64,000 nucleotides of DNA from Poindextera sp041691315. GTDB lineage: Bacteria > Pseudomonadota > Alphaproteobacteria > Caulobacterales > Caulobacteraceae. Made by a program: the position numbers and the translations under genes. Positions within the stretch are counted from its first letter, which is position 1. Every line of letters starts with the position of its first letter. A model generated the notes under the pieces. It searched no databases and was not told the origin of the DNA. It worked only from the letters and a program-made list of their open reading frames with translations. Below are positions 48,862-57,205 of the stretch, piece after piece. The DNA lies in the NCBI GenBank assembly GCA_041691315.1, contig JBEPUW010000019.1, positions 1 to 64,000 of the forward strand, given 5' to 3'.

Positions 48862-49140
48862 ATGAACACCGCCGAACTCGTCGACAAGATCGCCGCCCAC
48901 GACGACAAGATCACCAAGACCCAGGCCAAGGCCATCGTCGACGGCGTCTTCAACGCCATCCGCGACGCCGCCAAGAAGGGCGAAGAGGTCTCGCTGCCCG
49001 GCTTTGGCAAGTTCAAGGTGCAGTCGAAGCCGGCGCGCACCGGCCGCAATCCGAGCACCGGCGCGGCCATCCAGATCGCCGCCTCCAAGAAGGTGGTCTT
49101 CCAGGCGGCCAAGGTCCTGAAAGACGCCGTCAACGGCTAG
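48862..49140 (+). CDS. hup: HU-family DNA-binding protein
   Basis: A 92-residue nucleoid protein. It has the HU/IHF fold: helices NTAELVDKIAAHDDKITKTQ and AKAIVDGVFNAIRDAAKKGE, the strand SLPGFGKFKV, the DNA-inserting arm QSKPARTGRNPSTGAAIQIA with the RNPxTG core, and the final helix VFQAAKVLKDAVNG. HU bends DNA and compacts the chromosome. It converges with the GH130-like gene: the two stop codons overlap on a shared ctag. Confidence 0.95.
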   Translation: MNTAELVDKIAAHDDKITKTQAKAIVDGVFNAIRDAAKKGEEVSLPGFGKFKVQSKPARTGRNPSTGAAIQIAASKKVVFQAAKVLKDAVNG

Positions 49141-50297
49141 AGTTTAGAGACGGGAGCCGGTTGCTCAGGCGGCCGGCTCCCGGTCTGCATCGGCGCGGTG
49201 GAAACGCCGAGCCGGGAATCGGCCAGGCCGACATAGAGCCGCCAGGCGCCGTTGAAGGCGACCAGGCCCTCCGCGAACACGACATCGCCCACCTGCCCGT
49301 CGGCCTCGGCCGGGTCGATGCGGAGGAAGGGTTCAGTTATGCGCGCGATCACCGCGGTCGGATCGCTTGAATCCAGCAGAATCTGGCCCGGCTGATAGGC
49401 GCGGGCTGGCGTGTTCGGCTCACCCGTCGCCGGATGGTTGGCGCCATTGTAAATCAGCACGATGCCCGCCTCGGTCAGCACGGCGGGCGGCCCCGGCTCG
49501 GTCAGCAGCGAGTCGAACCGCCGCCGGCGCGGGCCGGCGATCGGATGCAGCCCCATGGTCCCGGGCACGCGGTCGACCCTCCAGCTGGCCGTCCGGCCTT
49601 CCGATTGCGGGCTCCAGGTCAGGTAGCGGTCGGGGGCGATATCGATCTCCAGCGGCGTCCAGCCGATCAAGTCGTCCGAGGTGGCGGCGTAGATCACGCC
49701 TTCGCCCCAATACATCCAGAACTTGCCTTCGATGCGCGCGGCGACCAGGCGACCATCCTTCCGTTCCGTCACGATCGCGCCGGCTTTGCTGGGCAGGCGG
49801 ACGTAAGGCGTCCTGGCGAAAGCGGGGCCGGCCTTGGTCCAGCGACGCAGGTCGGGCGAGGTGGCGACGAACAGACTGCCCACCTTGCCGTCGAACGCGG
49901 TGTAGGTGCAGACGAAACCGCCGTCCGGGGTCTCGACCACGCGCGGGTCCTCGCAGCCGCCCGGCCACTCCCAGGCCTGCCAGCGGTCGTCGCCGGGGCA
50001 AAGCACCGGCTCGGGCGCCAGTTCGAAATGCACACCGTCGGCGCTGGTCGCCAGGCCGATGCGTGAGGTTCCGGCATAGCGGCCGACACGGTCCTCGGCG
50101 CGGACCAAGAGGCAGACCCGCCCGTCGTGGACGACGGCGGCGGGATTGAAGACGTCCTTGGACGCCCAGGCGATGGTCTGCTTCGAGACCGGACAGGTGA
50201 AGCTGACCTCGGCTTGCTCGGCGAGAATCCGCTCAGGCCTGGAGAAGGGACCGAGCGCCCAGGCAGGCAGTGTCTCGGCGGCGGCGAGGTCGGTCAT
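49137..50297 (-). CDS. glycoside hydrolase family 130-like protein
   Basis: A 386-residue five-bladed beta-propeller enzyme. Features in order are FNPAAVVHDGRVCLLVRAED (the NPAA/RAE sugar-binding motif of GH130), GRYAGTSRIGLATSADGVHF, GGCEDPRVVE (catalytic Asp region CEDPR), YTAFDG, YWGEGVIYAATSDDL, LIYNGAN, QILLDSSDPT and GDVVFAEGLV. GH130 enzymes are mannoside phosphorylases or hydrolases acting on beta-mannosides. The longer upstream frame is antisense-like, and ATG 50297 follows the next gene's end by 17 nt, so both are probably one operon. Confidence 0.85.
   Translation of the reverse strand: MTDLAAAETLPAWALGPFSRPERILAEQAEVSFTCPVSKQTIAWASKDVFNPAAVVHDGRVCLLVRAEDRVGRYAGTSRIGLATSADGVHFELAPEPVLCPGDDRWQAWEWPGGCEDPRVVETPDGGFVCTYTAFDGKVGSLFVATSPDLRRWTKAGPAFARTPYVRLPSKAGAIVTERKDGRLVAARIEGKFWMYWGEGVIYAATSDDLIGWTPLEIDIAPDRYLTWSPQSEGRTASWRVDRVPGTMGLHPIAGPRRRRFDSLLTEPGPPAVLTEAGIVLIYNGANHPATGEPNTPARAYQPGQILLDSSDPTAVIARITEPFLRIDPAEADGQVGDVVFAEGLVAFNGAWRLYVGLADSRLGVSTAPMQTGSRPPEQPAPVSKL
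49151..49182. terminator. 10-bp GC hairpin at the HU/GH130 junction
   Basis: The arms cgggagccgg and ccggctcccg are perfect complements around a 12-nt loop, just inside the end of the GH130-like coding sequence and 11 nt after the HU stop. There is no T-tract. It is the obvious candidate for HU transcript termination. Confidence 0.6.
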
Positions 50298-50314
50298 GGT
50301 TTCCGTCCGTGGGT

Positions 50315-51997
50315 TCAGGCCGCTTCGCGCACGCCCAGCTTGGCCGGCGCCGGTTCCTCTTTCGGCGCGCGCCGGGTCAGGCCCGAGACACCGCCCGAGG
50401 ACAGCAGGCCGATGTCCGCCAGCAGGCCGGGAATGGCCCATTTGTGCGGAGCGGCGATGTAGCGCGGCTGCCAGACCGGGTCGTACTTGTCCTTGTAGCG
50501 GCGCACGCCCTGGAAATTGTACAGCTCCTCGCCGCGCTCGAACAAAAGCCGCCCGACCCGCGACAGGATCGGGGCCAGCGGCCGGTCTTCCAGCCCCGCC
50601 AGCGGCGCGCCGCCAAAGGCGAAGGCGACATAGCCCTGGGCGCGGCCCCAGTGCAGCAACTCGACGAACAGGAAGTCCATGACGTTCTTCGGCGCCTCGT
50701 CGGCGTAGCGCATCAGGTCCATGGAGAAGCTGGAGCGGTCGGCCGTGGCCCAGATGGTGGCGAAGGCGACGATGCGGCCGTCGACCCGCACGACCGCCGA
50801 CGGGAACTCGCCGACATAGCGGGCTGAGAAACCGCCCATGGAAAAGCTCTTGTCGCCGCCGGAATGGTGTTCGAGCCAGGCGTCCGAGACCGATTTCAAC
50901 TCGTCGACCACCTCGGCCACTTCGTCCTGGGTCAGCACCGCGAACTCGGCGCCGAATTCTCCGGCCTTGCGCCAGTTGCGCCTGAGCACCTCGCGGCGGC
51001 GGCCGCTGATGGAGAAGCTATCCAGCGCCACGGTGGCGGATTCGCCGATCTTCTGGATCGAAAAGCCGAGCTCGACCACGTCGGGCAGGTCTTCCGGTCC
51101 CAACGCATAGAAGGCCGGGCGGGCGGCGTGGGCGTCGGCCAGTTCGCGGAAGCGCCAATAGAGTTCCATGCGCTCGTCGCGGCGGCCGATCGGCGGCCCG
51201 AGCCCGATCCAGGAGCGGCCGCGCACGCTGAACATCAGGAAGCTGTCGCCCGAGGCCGAGAAGAAGAAGCGTTTGTCGCCGAGCAGGGCCAGATTGGCCT
51301 GCGGTTCGGCCGCCTCGGCCTTGGCCAGGATGGCGCGGATGCGGTCGAGGTCGGGATCGTCGTCGCCGACGATGGGCGGCGTGGCCGGGGTCGCCACCAT
51401 GCGCCAGAGCCCCACGGCCATCAGCAGGATGGCCGCGCCGGCGGAGGCGCGCAGCGAGCGCGAGGCGTCGGCGTCGGCCATCACCTTCCACCAGAGGGTG
51501 TCGGAATAGTCGGCGTTGTGGAAGGACCAGAACCCCAGCGCCGCGGAGCCTGCGACGACCGCGAAGGCCGAGAAAAGCCAGCCCGGGGTGATCTCCATGC
51601 GCATCAGCCGCGACGTGCGCGGGAAGGCGGCGCGCAACGGCAGGATGATCAGGCAGATGATCGCCAGCGCGCCGGTCTGCTCCCAGTTGAAGCCCTTGAG
51701 CAGCGCCAGCACCGCCGCCACCGCCAGCACCACGACGCTGGCCAGCCAGGCCCCACCGAGCCGTCGACGAAGGCCAAATGCCAGCAGCACCAAAACCAGA
51801 CCCAAGATGCTGGAGACGAAATGGCTGAGTTCGACGAACCACAGCGGCATGACCCGCACCAGCCAGGTGAAGCGCTCGGGATCGGACGGCGTCGCGCCGG
51901 ACACCAGCAGCATGATCCCGGCGGCAACGGCCAAGGCCGCCGCGACCAGCGGCCCGGCCTCAAGGGCCGCCGGTTTCAAATCGCCTAGGGCGCGCAT
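50315..51997 (-). CDS. MprF-like phosphatidylglycerol aminoacyltransferase domain protein
   Basis: A 560-residue membrane protein. The N-terminal about 215 residues hold six or so helices (GPLVAAALAVAAGIMLLVSG, VSSILGLVLVLLAFGLRRRL, VVLAVAAVLALLKGF). The C-terminal DUF2156/LPG synthase domain has LLGDKRFFFSASGDSFLMFS, VRGRSWIGLGPPIGRRDE, RRNWRKAGEFGAEFAVL and MDLMRYADEAPKNVMDFLFV, ending GVRRYKDKYDPVWQPRYIAA. MprF/LPG synthases move Lys or Ala from tRNA to phosphatidylglycerol, lowering surface charge; the YKDKFxPxWxPRY end is typical. It lacks the full 14-helix flippase. Start chosen at the first hydrophobic-helix-proximal ATG. Confidence 0.88.
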   Translation of the reverse strand: MRALGDLKPAALEAGPLVAAALAVAAGIMLLVSGATPSDPERFTWLVRVMPLWFVELSHFVSSILGLVLVLLAFGLRRRLGGAWLASVVVLAVAAVLALLKGFNWEQTGALAIICLIILPLRAAFPRTSRLMRMEITPGWLFSAFAVVAGSAALGFWSFHNADYSDTLWWKVMADADASRSLRASAGAAILLMAVGLWRMVATPATPPIVGDDDPDLDRIRAILAKAEAAEPQANLALLGDKRFFFSASGDSFLMFSVRGRSWIGLGPPIGRRDERMELYWRFRELADAHAARPAFYALGPEDLPDVVELGFSIQKIGESATVALDSFSISGRRREVLRRNWRKAGEFGAEFAVLTQDEVAEVVDELKSVSDAWLEHHSGGDKSFSMGGFSARYVGEFPSAVVRVDGRIVAFATIWATADRSSFSMDLMRYADEAPKNVMDFLFVELLHWGRAQGYVAFAFGGAPLAGLEDRPLAPILSRVGRLLFERGEELYNFQGVRRYKDKYDPVWQPRYIAAPHKWAIPGLLADIGLLSSGGVSGLTRRAPKEEPAPAKLGVREAA

Positions 51998-52206
51998 GCA
52001 GTATCCTGATCCACCTCGGACGCTCCTATCATAGCGCCTGTGACGCGCCGAGGCACGCGGCGGGACCAAATGACGCGGCGGGGCGCGGGCGACCAAACCG
52101 GCCCCGACGTCAATCAAACAGATGTTCGAACCGGCTTGCTCGCGTCCTGGCCAGGAGTAAGTTAGGCTGCAAAATAGAAACAAATGCCGACTTTTCGAGG
52201 AGCCTG

Positions 52207-53430
52207 ATGGCTGATTTTGGAGCCGACAAGCTGGACACGTTCGCCGCCGAGGTCAGCGAATGGCTGAAGGCGAACTATCCGGCCGAACTGCGCGATCCGA
52301 ACGTCAGGTCCGACCCCGAAGCCATGTGGGGCGGCCGCGCCTTTGCCGGCAGCGACGACCCGCAGATCGTCTGGATGCGCCGCATGGCGGCCAAGGGCTG
52401 GACCGCGCCGACCTGGCCGACCGAATACGGCGGCGGCGGCCTTTCGGCGGCCGAGGCTCGGGTGCTGGAAGGCGAAATCTCACGCGGCGGCTATCGCACG
52501 CCGCTGGCTTCCTTCGGCGTCTGGATGCTGGGTCCGGTGCTGCTGGAATACGCCAACGAGGCGCAGAAGAAGGAATACCTGCCCAAGATCGTCGGCGGCG
52601 AAATCCGCTGGTGCCAGGGCTATTCCGAGCCCGGCGCGGGCTCCGACCTCGCCTCTTTGCTGACCCGCTGCGAGGACAAAGGCGACCATTGGCTGATCAA
52701 CGGCCAGAAGATCTGGACCTCCTACGCCAACAAGGCCGACTGGTGCTTCTGTTTGGTGCGCACCGACACCACCAAGAAGCATGACGGCATCAGCTTCGTG
52801 CTGATCGACATGACCACGCCGGGCGTCGAGACGCGGCCGATCAAGCTGATCAGTGGCGACAGCCCGTTCTGCGAGACCTTTTTCACCGACGTGAAGATCC
52901 CCAAAGAGAACATGGTTGGCCAGCTGAACGGCGGCTGGTCGATCGCCAAGCGGCTGCTGCAATACGAGCGGCAGAACATCTCCGGCGGCTTCGGCGGCGG
53001 CGGCGGGGCCGGCGGCTCCTCCGGCGATCTCGGCGCGATCGCCAAGCGCTATGTCGGCACAGACGAGACCGGCGCGGTCGACGATGCCGACCTGCGCTCT
53101 CGGGTCACCAAGAACAAGATGGACTTCCAGGCCTTCTACCTGACCATCGCCCGCGTGGCGGCGGAGTCCCGGGTCTCGAATGGCCCGAGCGCCGCCACCT
53201 CGATCATCAAATACGCCGCGGCCACCTTCGCCCAGGAGCGTTCGGAGCTGATGGTCGAGGCCATGGGCGCCCAGGGTCTCGGCTGGGAGGGCGAGGCCTT
53301 CACGCCCGGTGAAATCGCCGCCACTCACGGCTGGCTGCGCTCGAAGGGCAATTCGATCGAGGGCGGCACCTCGGAGGTCAACGTCAACGTGGTCGCCAAG
53401 CGCGTGCTGGGCTTGCCCGATCCGAAATAG
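52207..53430 (+). CDS. acyl-CoA dehydrogenase (FadE-type) 1
   Basis: A 407-residue flavoenzyme oxidising acyl-CoA at alpha-beta. FAD and substrate motifs: WPTEYGGGGLSAAEARVLEG, WCQGYSEPGAGSDLASLLTR, the WTSYANKADWCFCLVRTD strand, KLISGDSPFCETFFTDVKIP and GQLNGGWSIAKRLLQYERQN. A glycine-rich insertion (GGFGGGGGAGGSSGDLG) follows. The C-terminal motif is EGGTSEVNVNVVAKRVLG, where the Glu aligns with the classical catalytic base position of MCAD. The start has a GAGGAGCC ribosome binding site. First of four tandem ACAD genes; 62 nt separate it from the next. Confidence 0.9.
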   Translation: MADFGADKLDTFAAEVSEWLKANYPAELRDPNVRSDPEAMWGGRAFAGSDDPQIVWMRRMAAKGWTAPTWPTEYGGGGLSAAEARVLEGEISRGGYRTPLASFGVWMLGPVLLEYANEAQKKEYLPKIVGGEIRWCQGYSEPGAGSDLASLLTRCEDKGDHWLINGQKIWTSYANKADWCFCLVRTDTTKKHDGISFVLIDMTTPGVETRPIKLISGDSPFCETFFTDVKIPKENMVGQLNGGWSIAKRLLQYERQNISGGFGGGGGAGGSSGDLGAIAKRYVGTDETGAVDDADLRSRVTKNKMDFQAFYLTIARVAAESRVSNGPSAATSIIKYAAATFAQERSELMVEAMGAQGLGWEGEAFTPGEIAATHGWLRSKGNSIEGGTSEVNVNVVAKRVLGLPDPK

Positions 53431-53491
53431 CGCTATTGAGTGGCGGGATTAGCCCCGTCCGAATGACATTTTATGCGTAGGGAGATTGATC

Positions 53492-54700
53492 ATGGCCGAT
53501 TTCGGCAGCGAGGTTGAAGCCTTCCGCGGTGAAGCGCGGAACTGGCTGGAAGAGAATTATCCGCAATCGCTGCGCCGCGACGCCGACGCCACCCTGGAAG
53601 CCATCATGATGGGCGGCGTGAAGCCCACCGGCGACCTGAAGCTCTGGAAGGAGCGCATGGCGGCCAAGGGCTGGGGCGCGCCGACCTGGCCGAAACAATA
53701 CGGCGGCGGCGGCCTTTCGCCCCAGGAGGCGCGCATCCTGCAGGACGAGATGACCCGCATCGGCGCGACCAACCCGATGCTAGGCGTGGGCACCAGCATG
53801 TTCGGACCGACCCTGCTCGAATACGGCACCGAGGAGCAGAAGCAGCGCCACATCCCGCCGATCGTGAAGGGCGAGCTGCGCTGGTGCCAGGGCTATTCCG
53901 AGCCGGGCGCCGGCTCCGACCTGGCCTCGCTGACCACCAAGGCCGAGGACAAGGGCGACCATTGGGAGATCAATGGCCAGAAGATCTGGACCTCCGGCGC
54001 GCAGTACGCCGACTGGTGCTTCTGCCTGGTCCGCACCGACCCCTCGAAGAAGCATGAGGGCATCAGCTTTGTGCTGATCGACATGCATCAGCCGGGCGTC
54101 GAGACCCGGCCGATCAAGCTGATCGCCGGCTCCTCGCCCTTTTGCGAGACTTTCTTCACCAATGCGCGGGCGGAAAAGAACGACATGGTCGGGCCGCTGA
54201 ACGGCGGCTGGACCGTCGGCAAGCGGCTGCTGCAGCACGAACGTTCCGGCCAGGGCGGCGGCCGCATGATGGGCGGCGGGGCCAGCGTGCCGGACATGGC
54301 CAAGAGGTATGTCGGGCTGGACGAGGCCGGCCGCATCGCCGATTCCGACCTGCGCACCCGGATCACCAACCACATGATGAGCGCCCGCGCCCATGCGCTG
54401 ACCATGCAACGGGTGCTGAACGAGGCCAGGGGCAATCTGAACCCCAGCGCCACCACCTCGATCATGAAGAACTCCGGCACCCAGATCGGCCAGGAGCGCT
54501 CGGAGCTGACGCTGGAGATCATGGGCCACCAGGGCCTGGGCTGGGAGGGCGACGATTTCGCCGCCGACGAACTCTCGGCGGTGCGCGGCTGGCTCTCCGG
54601 CAAGGCCACCACCATCTTCGGCGGCAGCCAGGAAATTCAGAGCAACATCATTTCCAAGCGGATTCTGGGCTTGCCCGATCCGACCCAATCCGCTTCCTAG
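53492..54700 (+). CDS. acyl-CoA dehydrogenase (FadE-type) 2
   Basis: A 402-residue paralogue of the preceding gene (both start MADFG..). Motifs: WPKQYGGGGLSPQEARILQD, WCQGYSEPGAGSDLASLTTK, WTSGAQYADWCFCLVRTDPS, KLIAGSSPFCETFFTNARAE, GPLNGGWTVGKRLLQHERSG. A shorter Gly/Met-rich insertion (QGGGRMMGGGASVPDMA) follows. At the catalytic-base position the motif is IFGGSQEIQSNIISKRILG with Phe-Gly-Gly, not Glu-Gly, so the base must lie elsewhere or the subunit depends on a partner. RBS GGGAG lies 7 nt before ATG. Substrate unknown. Confidence 0.9.
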   Translation: MADFGSEVEAFRGEARNWLEENYPQSLRRDADATLEAIMMGGVKPTGDLKLWKERMAAKGWGAPTWPKQYGGGGLSPQEARILQDEMTRIGATNPMLGVGTSMFGPTLLEYGTEEQKQRHIPPIVKGELRWCQGYSEPGAGSDLASLTTKAEDKGDHWEINGQKIWTSGAQYADWCFCLVRTDPSKKHEGISFVLIDMHQPGVETRPIKLIAGSSPFCETFFTNARAEKNDMVGPLNGGWTVGKRLLQHERSGQGGGRMMGGGASVPDMAKRYVGLDEAGRIADSDLRTRITNHMMSARAHALTMQRVLNEARGNLNPSATTSIMKNSGTQIGQERSELTLEIMGHQGLGWEGDDFAADELSAVRGWLSGKATTIFGGSQEIQSNIISKRILGLPDPTQSAS

Positions 54701-54722
54701 TTTTCGAGGAGACCTAAACCCT

Positions 54723-55949
54723 ATGGCAGATTTTGGAGGCGCCGACCTGGACGCCTTCCGCACTGAAGCTCGCGAATGGCTCGAGGCGAATTTTCCGCCC
54801 GCGCTGAAGGGCAAGGGCGGAATGATGTTCACCGAGGGGCGCGAAGAACTCAGCGGCGACGCGGCCGAGTGGAAGCAGCGCATCGGCGACAAGGGCTGGG
54901 GCGTTCCGACCTGGCCCAAGGCCTATGGCGGCGGCGGCCTCGAGCCGGCGCAAGGCCGCGTGCTGCAGCAGGAGATGAATCGCATCGGGGCCTGGAACCC
55001 GATCGGCGGCATGGGCGTGATGATGTTCGGCCCGACCCTGCTCGAATACGGCAACGAAGAGCAGAAGAAAGAGCACATCCCGGCGATCGCCCATGGCACG
55101 GTCGCCTGGTGCCAGGGTTTTTCCGAGCCCGGCGCCGGCTCAGACCTCGCCTCGCTGTCCACCAAGTGCGAGGACAAGGGCGACCACTATCTGGTCAACG
55201 GCTCCAAGATCTGGACCTCCGGCGGCCAGTGGGCCGACATGTGTTTCTGCCTGGTGCGCACCGACACCTCGAAGAAGCACGAGGGCATCAGCTTCCTGTT
55301 GATCGACATGCACGCTCCGGGCGTCGAGGTTCGTCCGATCAAGCTGATCGCCGGCGCTTCGCCGTTCTGCGAGACCTTCTTCACCGATGTGAAGGTGCCG
55401 AAAGAGAATCTGGTCGGGCCGCTGAACGGCGGCTGGACCATTGCCAAGCGCCTGCTGCAGCATGAACGCAGCGGCCTGTCCGGCGGAGGCGGCGGGGGTG
55501 GCGGCGGCGGCATGTTCGGCGTCGGCGGCTCCGTGCCCAGCCTCGCCAAGACCTATGTCGGCGTCGACGACAAGGGACGGATCACCGATTCCGACCTGCG
55601 CAGCCGCATCGCCGCCCACGACATGGAACGGCGCGCCTTCCAGCTCACCGCCATGCGCACCATGGTGGAGTCCCGCTCCAACCAGGGGCCGAGCGCCGCG
55701 ACCTCGATCATGAAGAACGCCGGCACCAAGATCGGCCAGGACCATGCCGAACTCACCCTTGAGATCATGGGAAACCAGGGTCTGGGCTGGGAGGGCGAGG
55801 GTTTTACCACCGACGAGTTGCAGGCCGTTCGCGGCTGGCTTGGCGGCAAGGCGACCACCATTTTCGGCGGCAGCCATGAAGTCCAGAACAACATCATCTC
55901 AAAGCGGATCCTGGGCCTGCCCGATCCGGTCAACAACACTGCAAGCTAG
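54723..55949 (+). CDS. acyl-CoA dehydrogenase (FadE-type) 3
   Basis: A 408-residue paralogue closest to number 2 (MADFGGADLDAFRTEAREWL). Motifs: WPKAYGGGGLEPAQGRVLQQ, WCQGFSEPGAGSDLASLSTK, WTSGGQWADMCFCLVRTDTS, KLIAGASPFCETFFTDVKVP. The insertion is an uninterrupted ten-residue glycine run followed by MFGVGGSVPSLA. The end is IFGGSHEVQNNIISKRILG, again lacking the classical Glu. GAGGAG precedes the start by 10 nt, and 22 nt separate it from gene 2, so it is in the same transcript. Confidence 0.9.
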   Translation: MADFGGADLDAFRTEAREWLEANFPPALKGKGGMMFTEGREELSGDAAEWKQRIGDKGWGVPTWPKAYGGGGLEPAQGRVLQQEMNRIGAWNPIGGMGVMMFGPTLLEYGNEEQKKEHIPAIAHGTVAWCQGFSEPGAGSDLASLSTKCEDKGDHYLVNGSKIWTSGGQWADMCFCLVRTDTSKKHEGISFLLIDMHAPGVEVRPIKLIAGASPFCETFFTDVKVPKENLVGPLNGGWTIAKRLLQHERSGLSGGGGGGGGGGMFGVGGSVPSLAKTYVGVDDKGRITDSDLRSRIAAHDMERRAFQLTAMRTMVESRSNQGPSAATSIMKNAGTKIGQDHAELTLEIMGNQGLGWEGEGFTTDELQAVRGWLGGKATTIFGGSHEVQNNIISKRILGLPDPVNNTAS

Positions 55950-55961
55950 GGAAGATTGAAA

Positions 55962-57098
55962 ATGGCCGTATTGACTGAAGAACAGAGCATGCTGCGCGAC
56001 GCAGCCCGCACCTGGACGCAAGAAAAATCCCCCGTCACCGCCTTCCGCAAGATGCGGGATTCCGGCGCCGAGCTGGGCTACGACCCCGCCGCCTTCGCCG
56101 AAATGGCCGAGATGGGCTGGACCGGGGTCATCATCCCCGAGGAATACGGTGGATCGGACTTCGGCTATCTGAGCCTGGGTCTGATCCTGGAGGAGACCGG
56201 CCGCACCCTGACCGCCTCGCCGTTGCTCTCCTCGGCCCTGGCCGCGGCCTCGGCCATCATCCTCGGCGGCTCGGACGCGCAAAAGAGCGCCCATCTGCCG
56301 AAGATCGCCGCCGGCGAACTGGTCGCCACCCTGGCCATCGATGAAGGCCCGCACCACAACCCGGAAAAGGTCGCCCTGGCGGCCAAGAAGGGCGGCTCGG
56401 GCTACAGCCTCAGCGGCGACAAGAGCTTCGTGCTCGAAGGCATGGCCGCCGGCCTCTTCGTGGTCTCGGGCCGCACCTCAGGCAAGCCGGGCGACAAGGA
56501 CGGCATCACCCTCTTCCTCGTCCCCGCCGACGCCAAGGGCGTCAGCCGCAAGGCGCTGAAGCTGGCCGACAGCCGCGGCGCGGCCAACGTGTCGTTCGCC
56601 AATGTCGAGGTCGGCGCCGACGCCGTGCTCGGCGAAGCCGACAAGGGCGGCGAACTGCTCGAAAAGGTGCTCGACCGCGCCCGCGCCGGTCTCGCCGCCG
56701 AAATGCTCGGCGCCGCGACCCAGGCCTTCGACGTCACCCTCGACTATCTGAAGACCCGCGTGCAGTTCGGTCAGGTGATCGGCGCCTTCCAGGCGCTGCA
56801 GCACCGCGCCGCCAAGATGTTTACCGATCTGGAACTGGCCCGCTCCTGCGTCGAGGCGGCTTTGACCGCCATCGACAACAATGCGCCGGACACCGCCGAG
56901 CTGGTCTCGCTGGCCAAGGCCAAGATGGGCGACACCCTGCACCTGGTCTCCAACGAGATGGTGCAGATGCACGGCGGCATCGGCATGACCGACGCTCACG
57001 ACGCCGGCCTCTACCTGAAGCGCGCCCGCGCCGCCGAAGCCTCCTACGGCGGCCAATCCTACCACCGCGACCGCTACGCGCGGCTGAACGGCTACTAG
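55962..57098 (+). CDS. acyl-CoA dehydrogenase, short divergent type 4
   Basis: A 378-residue ACAD of a different branch. Features: MLRDAARTWTQEKSPVTAFR, MGWTGVIIPEEYGGSDFGYL, TLAIDEGPHHNPEKVALAAK in place of the EPxxGSD motif, LAAEMLGAATQAFDVTLDYL, KTRVQFGQVIGAFQALQHRA (Arg/Gln FAD contacts) and QMHGGIGMTDAHDAGLYLKR. The weak middle motif is typical of the partner subunit in heterotetrameric steroid-type ACADs (FadE28/FadE27-like). It starts 12 nt after gene 3, so co-transcribed. Whether it is catalytic on its own is doubtful. Confidence 0.88.
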   Translation: MAVLTEEQSMLRDAARTWTQEKSPVTAFRKMRDSGAELGYDPAAFAEMAEMGWTGVIIPEEYGGSDFGYLSLGLILEETGRTLTASPLLSSALAAASAIILGGSDAQKSAHLPKIAAGELVATLAIDEGPHHNPEKVALAAKKGGSGYSLSGDKSFVLEGMAAGLFVVSGRTSGKPGDKDGITLFLVPADAKGVSRKALKLADSRGAANVSFANVEVGADAVLGEADKGGELLEKVLDRARAGLAAEMLGAATQAFDVTLDYLKTRVQFGQVIGAFQALQHRAAKMFTDLELARSCVEAALTAIDNNAPDTAELVSLAKAKMGDTLHLVSNEMVQMHGGIGMTDAHDAGLYLKRARAAEASYGGQSYHRDRYARLNGY

Positions 57099-57205
57099 GC
57101 TAAGAGGCCGCCTCTCCCTGCCTCGTGCGGGGAGGGGCCGGCCTGCCCTTCCCTCGGAACCGGCATGGCGGTAGGTCGTTGCCTCCGCACGGCCGGAGGA
57201 CTTCC

